Shown here: one piece after another, positions 57,554-64,000 of the stretch
Position numbering within the stretch: the stretch's first letter is position 1
Layout of the letters: the number at the start of each line of letters is the position of its first letter
NCBI RefSeq assembly: GCF_001488575.1
Contig: NZ_LN831302.1
Coordinates: forward strand, 558,001 to 622,000
Length of the DNA stretch: 64,000 nt
Reading direction: 5' to 3'
Source: Halobacterium hubeiense
GTDB taxonomy: Archaea > Halobacteriota > Halobacteria > Halobacteriales > Halobacteriaceae
Position numbers and translations under genes: made by a program
The notes under the pieces: generated by a model
The model's database searches: none
The model's input: only the letters and a program-made list of their open reading frames with translations
Told to the model about the DNA's origin: nothing

Positions 57554-57844
57554 GTGAGCGAACCCGACACGCGCGGTCGACGAGTGGTGGTGTGGATGTA
57601 CGTCTCCGCGGTCGCCGTCGCCGGCCTGTTCGGCTACGTGCTCGGCATCATCGTCTACGGCGACGGCGGCGGCCCCGCGGGGCCGCTCGTGGAGGGGTCG
57701 GGCGCGTCCTACGGCGCCATCGGCCCGATTACGTTCCAGCTGAACCCCCTGAACCTCGCGGCGTTCGGCGTCGTCTCCGTGGGCTTCATGCTGGGCGTCG
57801 GCCTGCTGGCCATCGTCTACGTCTCCGGGCGCGCCGACGCCTGA
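57554..57844 (+). CDS. Small two-helix membrane protein of the cox locus
   Basis: 96 residues, GTG start (MSEPDTRGRRVVVWMYVSAV). Helix 1 about 10-33, helix 2 about 66-92, with a Gly/Pro-rich loop between (GDGGGPAGPLVEGSG). Haloarchaea have similar proteins near cox genes; no function is known. Diverges from the 28-residue peptide gene over a 60-bp spacer. Confidence 0.6.
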   Translation: MSEPDTRGRRVVVWMYVSAVAVAGLFGYVLGIIVYGDGGGPAGPLVEGSGASYGAIGPITFQLNPLNLAAFGVVSVGFMLGVGLLAIVYVSGRADA

Positions 57845-57894
57845 CCGCTCCGGGCGCGAGTAGGTATTAGTGGGTGGAACGACATGTAGTGGGC

Positions 57895-58674
57895 ATGAAA
57901 GTCCGGGAAGCCACTCACGACGACGCAGACGGCATCCGGCGCGTGGCGGACGCGTCACTCGAAGCGACCTACGCCGGCCAGCTCGGCGAGGACATCGTCG
58001 CGGCCGCGGCCGACGAGTGGTACGGCGCGGACCGCCTCGCCGACCGCCTCGACGCCGACGACGTCGTCTACCTCGTCGTCGTGGACAGCGACGAGGTGGT
58101 CGCATTCTCCGAGAGCGAACTCGACGTCCGGCAGCCGACCGGCGAGCAGTCCCCGGACTCCGCGGACGGCGTCGCCGCCATCCAGTGGCTGCACGTCCAC
58201 CCCGACCACCGGGACCGCGGGCTCGGCGGCCGGCTGCTCGAACGCACGGAGACCGAACTGTTGGAGCGCGGCGCGAACCGCGTGGAGGGCCGCGTGCTCG
58301 CGGCGAACCGCGCGGGCAACGAGTTCTACCAGGCGAGCGGCTACGCGCGCACCGGCCAGCGCACGCTCGACATCGCCGGGGAGACGTACACCGAACACCT
58401 CTACGTGAACCTCCCCGCGGACGAGGCCGCCGAACTCACGGAGGAACACGAGGTCGACGGCGACACCGTCTTCGTCGCGTACGACGAGCGCGAGCGCGGC
58501 TCGGAGGCGCCGTTCTACGCGGCGTACAACACGACCGACCGCGAGGAGCGCTACGGGTTCTACTGCGCGAACTGCGGGTCGCTGGACACCTCGATGGACT
58601 CGATGGGGCGCGTGGAGTGCAGCGACTGCGGGAACAAGCGGAAGGCGACGCGGTGGGACTCGGCGTACCTCTAA
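57895..58674 (+). CDS. GNAT acetyltransferase with zinc-ribbon tail
   Basis: 259 residues. Residues 1 to about 170 are a GNAT domain: acetyl-CoA loop IQWLHVHPDHRDRGLGGRLL (Q/R-x-x-G-x-G/A) and NEFYQASGYARTGQRTL. The C-terminal 85 residues (a DUF5816-like unit, from memory) have YGFYCANCGSLDTSM and VECSDCGNKRKATRWDSAYL, a four-Cys ribbon. Acceptor unknown. ATG at 57895; TAGGTATTAG upstream (57861-57870) is the TATA. Confidence 0.78.
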   Translation: MKVREATHDDADGIRRVADASLEATYAGQLGEDIVAAAADEWYGADRLADRLDADDVVYLVVVDSDEVVAFSESELDVRQPTGEQSPDSADGVAAIQWLHVHPDHRDRGLGGRLLERTETELLERGANRVEGRVLAANRAGNEFYQASGYARTGQRTLDIAGETYTEHLYVNLPADEAAELTEEHEVDGDTVFVAYDERERGSEAPFYAAYNTTDREERYGFYCANCGSLDTSMDSMGRVECSDCGNKRKATRWDSAYL

Positions 58675-60378
<1,704 letters not shown>

Positions 60379-60399
60379 GCCACCAAATCTTGCCGGGAG

Positions 60400-60414
60400 A
60401 TTCATTAAGGAATC
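60400..60414 (-). promoter_or_regulatory. TATA element of the methylmalonyl-CoA mutase gene
   Basis: Minus strand: GATTCCTTAATGAAT, 22-36 bases before 60378. It overlaps the alternative in-frame ATG at 60405. Confidence 0.6.
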
Positions 60415-60423
60415 GGTGGTATC

Positions 60424-60592
60424 GGTGGCGTGGCCGAGCGCAGCGAGGCCACGTCATCGAGAGTAGCGAGGGACGAGGTCCCTCGGACCGTTCGAGCGGG
60501 CGAAGCCTGCGAGAAGACGGCGGTCGCGGGGAGCCGCGAGCGGCGTCGACGTTCGAAGCGAGCCGTGAGTGGGGCGCGTACGCGGCTACCGA
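60424..60592. repeat. Cluster of GC hairpins, copy D (degenerate relative of the hairpin family)
   Basis: CGTGGCC/GGCCACG (60429-60453, loop GAGCGCAGCGA) and CGAGGGAC/GTCCCTCG (60467-60485, loop GAG) are perfect stems, followed by GAGCGGGCGAAGC, CGCGGGGAGCCGCG and GAAGCGAGCC segments like those in copies A-C. The AGCAT/GTTCAC frame and the T-block are absent. It sits upstream of the mutase gene and downstream of the CBS-ParB gene stop; the 60415-60593 interval has no other content. Confidence 0.6.
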
Positions 60593-60593
60593 T

Positions 60594-61397
60594 TCACTGC
60601 AGGCGCTCGATGGTCTCCACCAGCGGATGGTGGGCGTAGTCCACGACGTCGATGTCCGAAATCGACTCCAGCCCCTCCTTGTCGGCGGTGCGGGCCATCC
60701 CGAGGTCGACGCGGCGCTCCAGGGCGATGACGTAGGCGTCCATCTCCTCGATGCCCGCGCGCTCGGCGGCCATCACGCGGTGGTGGCCGTCCGCCAGCAG
60801 GAGTTCGACGCCGCCGTTGTCGATGACGACCAGCGGCTCCGCGAGCCCGTGTTCGAGCTCGTACTGGCGCCCCTCCAGCTCGTCGGCGTACACCTTCCCC
60901 TGCGTTGGCACCAGCTCGTCCAACTGGACGGTGCGGCGCTCCTCCGTGGCCTCGATGCCGTGAATCGTCTCCAGCGTGCGCTGGAGCTTCCCGACCTTCT
61001 CCGGGGTGGCGCGCTCTATCTGCGAGCGGATGACGTCGGAGTTCGAGATGATGCCGACGAGGTTGCCCGCGTCGTCGACCACCGGGAGCTTCTGGATGCC
61101 CGACCGGAGGATGACCCGCGCGGCGTCCGTCACCTTCATCTCCGGGTGGGCGACGATGAGCTCGTCGCTCATCACCTTGAACACGAGCTCGTCCGGCTCG
61201 GAGAGCAGGAGGTCGCGCGCGGAGACGAACCCCTCGACGCGTCGCCCCTCGGTCACCGGGAAGCCGTTGTGCTCGCTCTCGGAGATGCGCGTCGCGACGT
61301 CGCGCACCGTGTCGTCCGGGGAGACGGTCGCGACGTCCCGAGTCATGTAGTCGTCGACCGTGGGTTTCGCGCCGTTGTGGTCGAGGGCCGAATCCAT
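60594..61397 (-). CDS. CBS-pair protein with ParB-like nuclease domain
   Basis: 267 residues. Two CBS motifs (residues about 12-65: YMTRDVATVSPDDTVRDVAT; about 75-125: MSDELIVAHPEMKVTDAARV, GNLVGIISNSDVIRSQIERA). A ParB/Srx-like domain follows: VQLDELVPTQGKVYADELEG and ELLLADGHHRVMAAERAGIE. CBS pairs bind adenine nucleotides. The 23-33-base spacing to TTTTTGCC supports ATG 61397. It lies 32 bases downstream of the DHH-type phosphoesterase gene. Confidence 0.85.
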   Translation of the reverse strand: MDSALDHNGAKPTVDDYMTRDVATVSPDDTVRDVATRISESEHNGFPVTEGRRVEGFVSARDLLLSEPDELVFKVMSDELIVAHPEMKVTDAARVILRSGIQKLPVVDDAGNLVGIISNSDVIRSQIERATPEKVGKLQRTLETIHGIEATEERRTVQLDELVPTQGKVYADELEGRQYELEHGLAEPLVVIDNGGVELLLADGHHRVMAAERAGIEEMDAYVIALERRVDLGMARTADKEGLESISDIDVVDYAHHPLVETIERLQ

Positions 61398-61429
61398 CAC
61401 GTGTCCGTTACGCGTCGACCGGCAAAAAC

Positions 61430-62839
61430 TCACCCCCCGCGAATCTCCTCGAAGAACCGCGTCGCCACCACGTCCTCGACCATCTCCGTGAGCGTGTGCT
61501 CGGCGTCCTCGCCGACCTCGTCGAACAGCCCCAGCGGGAGCTGCGCGCCGGCCATGTCCGCGTGGCCGCCCGCGCTCCCCAGCTCGCCGAACGCCGACCG
61601 CAACACCGCGCCGAGGTCGACGTCGTTGCCGCGGGCGCGCGCCGACACGTAGATGGTGCCGTCGGTGTAGCCGTAGACGAACGTCACCGTCACGCCCCGC
61701 ATCGCGAGCAAGCGGTCGGCGGCCTGCGCGAGCGTGTCCCGGTCGGAGATGGCGCCGACGCAGGACGCCAGCACGGAGCCGTCGAGTTCGCGGTTCCGGA
61801 TGCCGCGCGCGATGGTGTCGAGGGTGTCCGCGCTCACCGACGGGCTCTCGATGCGCTCTAAGACGTCGGTGTCCGCGCGGTCCAGCAGCCACGCGCCCGC
61901 CTCGAAGTCGTCGGTCGTAATCTCCCGGGCGAAGTCGTCGGTGTCCACGCGGATACCGTACAACAGCGCCGTCGCGACCGCGGTCTCGACGTCGAGGCCG
62001 AACCCGCGGACGTACTCCACGAGAATCGTGCTGGCCGCGCCCAGCTCCGGGCGGATGTCCACGAAGTCGGCGTCCACGTCGTCGTTCGGCGGGTGGTGGT
62101 CGACGACGATGTCCACGTCCGTCTCGGGGTCGAGCTGGTCGTTGACGCCGGGCGCGGAGTGGTCCACGAGCGCGATGGCGCCGAAGTCGAACTCCTCGCC
62201 CGCGGTCACGTTCCGCACTTCGAGGTCGAGGAGGTTGACGAACGCGCGGTTCTCCTGGTGGGAGATCTCCCCGAAGTAACACGCCTCCGTTTCGACGCCG
62301 AACTCCTCGGCGATGCGGGAGAGCCCGACCGCGGTCGCGATGGCGTCCGGGTCGGGGTTGTCGTGCATGAACACGCCCAGCGTCCCGTCGATGCCTTCGA
62401 GCGTCGCCCGCAGCGCCTGCAGTTTCTCGCCGTCGTCGGCGGTCGCGACCGCCTCGACGTGGTCGAGCACCGCCGCGCCCGGGTCGACGACGCGGTCGGC
62501 GACCGCGGCCAGCGCGTCGCGGTCCTCGGCGGTCGCCTCGAACCCGAGGTACGCCACGAGTTCGGCGTCCGGGTAGACCTCGCGGGCGGCCTCCGCGGCC
62601 AGCCGGTTCGCGGCCGCGCCGTCGGTCGCCACCACGACCACGTCGACGTCGCGCTCCAGCCCGCTAATCTCGGCCGGGTCGGTGACGTCCCGGACCTCGG
62701 CGGCGACCTTCTCGTTGCGCAGCGACTCCACGCGGCTCGCGTCGCCGTCCAGCACGAACAGCTCGCCGCGGCGCTGTGAGAGGTGCTCGACGACGGCGTG
62801 GCCGGTCGTGCCGCAACCGAGCACGAGCCGAGAAACCAT
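61430..62839 (-). CDS. RCK/TrkA-N - DHH - DHHA1 phosphoesterase
   Basis: 469 residues. Residues 1 to about 130 are an RCK_N/TrkA-N Rossmann domain (LVLGCGTTGHAVVEHL, VDVVVVATDGAAANRLA). DHH domain: FMHDNPDPDAIATAVGLSRI, IALVDHSAPGVND, and VDIVVDHHPPNDD. DHHA1: FVYGYTDGTIYVSARA and ELGSAGGHADMAGAQLPLG. This three-domain order is known in archaea; related DHH-DHHA1 proteins split cyclic di-AMP (GdpP) or nanoRNA. Specificity is not visible here. Confidence 0.85.
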   Translation of the reverse strand: MVSRLVLGCGTTGHAVVEHLSQRRGELFVLDGDASRVESLRNEKVAAEVRDVTDPAEISGLERDVDVVVVATDGAAANRLAAEAAREVYPDAELVAYLGFEATAEDRDALAAVADRVVDPGAAVLDHVEAVATADDGEKLQALRATLEGIDGTLGVFMHDNPDPDAIATAVGLSRIAEEFGVETEACYFGEISHQENRAFVNLLDLEVRNVTAGEEFDFGAIALVDHSAPGVNDQLDPETDVDIVVDHHPPNDDVDADFVDIRPELGAASTILVEYVRGFGLDVETAVATALLYGIRVDTDDFAREITTDDFEAGAWLLDRADTDVLERIESPSVSADTLDTIARGIRNRELDGSVLASCVGAISDRDTLAQAADRLLAMRGVTVTFVYGYTDGTIYVSARARGNDVDLGAVLRSAFGELGSAGGHADMAGAQLPLGLFDEVGEDAEHTLTEMVEDVVATRFFEEIRGG

Positions 62840-62896
62840 TCGTTGGCCCGTGATAACTTCCGAATCCGCTAAAAGGTACCGTTGTGCCCCGTTCGC

Positions 62897-64000
62897 TTAC
62901 AGCGCGAACAGGACGTCGGCGGCGTGGACGGCGGTCTGCGCGACCGGGTCGAACGCCACCAGCAACACGACCGTCGCGACGGCGGCGGCGACGACGGCGG
63001 CGTACAGCCCCGTCGGCGTCCCGTCAAGCGAGAGGTCGTCGCTGGGGTCCTCGATCCAGATGGCTTTCACGACTCGCGAGTAGTAGAACAGCGACAGCGC
63101 GCTGTTGATGGCCGCGACGGCCGCGAGCCACGCGAAGCCAGCCTGCACCGTCCCCGCGAACAGCAGGTACTTCGAGAGGAAGCCGCCGCCGACCGGGAGG
63201 CCGGCGAGGCTGAACATGAACACGGTCATCGCGACGCACGCCACCGGAGCGCGGGTCGCGAGGCCGTTGTAGTCCTCGAACGTGCGGCCCACGTCCCAGT
63301 ACTCGACGAGCGCGACGAACAGGAACGCGCCCGTGTTCATGAAGCCGTAGACGAGCAGGTGGGTCATCGACGCGCCGAGCACCCACGAGTTCGCGTCCGC
63401 GGCGCCGCTCTGGAGCGCGGCCAGCCCCATCAGCACGTAGCCCGCGTGGCCGATCGAGGAGTACGCGAGCATCCGCTTGACTTCGTCTTGGGTGGCCGCC
63501 GCGAAGTTCCCGAGGGTCATCGTGACCACTGCGAGCGCGGCGAACAGGATCGACCAGTCGATGGCCACGGCGGACACGACGTCCAGCGGGAACGCGGTCG
63601 TGAACACGCGGAACGCGACCGCGAACCCGGCGGCCTTCGACGCCGACGAGAGGAACGCGCTAATCGGCGCGGGCGCGCCCTCGTAGGCCTCCGGCGCCCA
63701 GAAGTGGAACGGCACGGAGGCGGTCTTGTACGCGAAGCCGCCGGCGAGCATCAGGATGCCGAGCCCGAGCACGCCGCCGAACTGGTTGCCGGCGACCTCG
63801 GCGGCGATGTCGTCCAGCAGGAGCGTGCCCGTGGTGGCGTACACGAGACTGATGCCGTACGCCATCACCGCGGAGGACAGCGCGCCGATGAGGAAGTACT
63901 TCAGGCCGGCTTCGACGCTGCCGCGGTCGGTCTTCAGGAACGAGACGAGCGCGTACGACGGCAGGCTCGCCAGCTCCAGCGCGACGAACACGGTCACGAG
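62897..64000 (-). CDS. nuoN: NADH-quinone oxidoreductase subunit N (5' end outside window)
   Basis: The frame runs into the right edge; at least 367 C-terminal residues are visible of about 490-500 expected. Antiporter-type subunit with ELASLPSYALVSFLKTDRGS, EAGLKYFLIGALSSAVMAYG, FHFWAPEAYEGAPAPISAFL and SVPFHF before it; YSSIGHAGYVLMGLAALQSG carries the functional H. It is part of complex I, which in halophiles takes electrons from a ferredoxin or F420-like source rather than NADH. Stop TAA at 62899. Confidence 0.9.
   Translation of the reverse strand, partial: LVTVFVALELASLPSYALVSFLKTDRGSVEAGLKYFLIGALSSAVMAYGISLVYATTGTLLLDDIAAEVAGNQFGGVLGLGILMLAGGFAYKTASVPFHFWAPEAYEGAPAPISAFLSSASKAAGFAVAFRVFTTAFPLDVVSAVAIDWSILFAALAVVTMTLGNFAAATQDEVKRMLAYSSIGHAGYVLMGLAALQSGAADANSWVLGASMTHLLVYGFMNTGAFLFVALVEYWDVGRTFEDYNGLATRAPVACVAMTVFMFSLAGLPVGGGFLSKYLLFAGTVQAGFAWLAAVAAINSALSLFYYSRVVKAIWIEDPSDDLSLDGTPTGLYAAVVAAAVATVVLLVAFDPVAQTAVHAADVLFAL

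Overview
The window is chromosomal DNA of an extreme halophilic archaeon (class Halobacteria). The evidence is very high G+C, strongly acidic proteins, and archaeal information-processing genes (TFS, Spt5/NusG, SecE, NAC, D-aminoacyl-tRNA deacylase DtdA, tubulin-like FtsZ). It also carries a geranylgeranyl-lipid reductase, halophile-only small families (amphi-Trp, DUF5789/5797/5787-like, cox-cluster proteins), and promoters typical of leaderless haloarchaeal genes, with an A/T-rich TATA element about 22-36 nt before the start codon. The genus cannot be fixed by eye. About 80 genes are packed tightly. I found no rRNA, tRNA, CRISPR array, transposase or prophage. Both edges cut genes: a surface-type protein on the left and NuoN on the right.

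Layout. 1-4.5 kb: exported-protein remnant, an amphi-Trp protein, a PurN-AICAR transformylase fusion, purB and a small Zn-ribbon protein. 4.5-10.1 kb: a translationally coupled dapA-dapB-dapD-lysA-dapF-dapE operon (succinylase branch of the diaminopimelate/lysine pathway) behind a 280-bp control region. 10.3-18.5 kb: metallophosphoesterase, NYN-domain protein, PUA protein, nac-trmI, TFS, enoyl-CoA hydratase, DUF5797- and DUF5787-like proteins, an MDR oxidoreductase and a Nudix hydrolase. 18.5-30 kb: an S10-like paralogue, TRAM-like protein plus NhaC antiporter, M20 amidohydrolase, geranylgeranyl reductase facing a 2Fe-2S ferredoxin, rhodanese-metallo-beta-lactamase fusion, rubrerythrin-like protein, NDP-sugar synthase facing a small regulator, Rieske protein, PabC-like lyase, HhH protein and aroE. 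30-36 kb: two CaCA-type exchangers, dtdA, ftsZ, an opposed amphi-Trp gene, secE and nusG. 36-48 kb: assorted metabolism (FAH hydrolase, acyl-CoA dehydrogenase, aminotransferase, SDR), Get3/ArsA ATPase, endonuclease V, AN1-zinc-finger rhomboid and an ABC-2 exporter. 48-58 kb: an aa3-type oxidase locus (fused CtaA-CtaB heme synthase, coxB, coxC, coxA) with six or seven small membrane proteins and birA. 58-64 kb: GNAT protein, methylmalonyl-CoA mutase large subunit, a CBS-ParB protein beside an RCK-DHH-DHHA1 phosphoesterase, and nuoN.

How the genes work together. The lysine operon is a complete functional block from dihydrodipicolinate synthase to lysine, lacking only lysC, asd and the aminotransferase. 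The cox block supplies the oxidase, its heme and several membrane partners. Ferredoxin and lipid reductase share a divergent promoter region whose two core elements are identical.

The most unusual material is non-coding. A modular family of GC hairpins (copies at 13.6, 27.6 and 35.1 kb, a looser relative at 60.4 kb) has a common layout and a 21-nt block shared exactly by two copies. There is a G-quadruplex-capable stretch inside an inverted repeat at 0.66-0.73 kb, and a 20-bp dyad upstream of dapA. Among proteins, the RCK-DHH/CBS-ParB pair and the nuclease-like DUF5787-type protein deserve attention.
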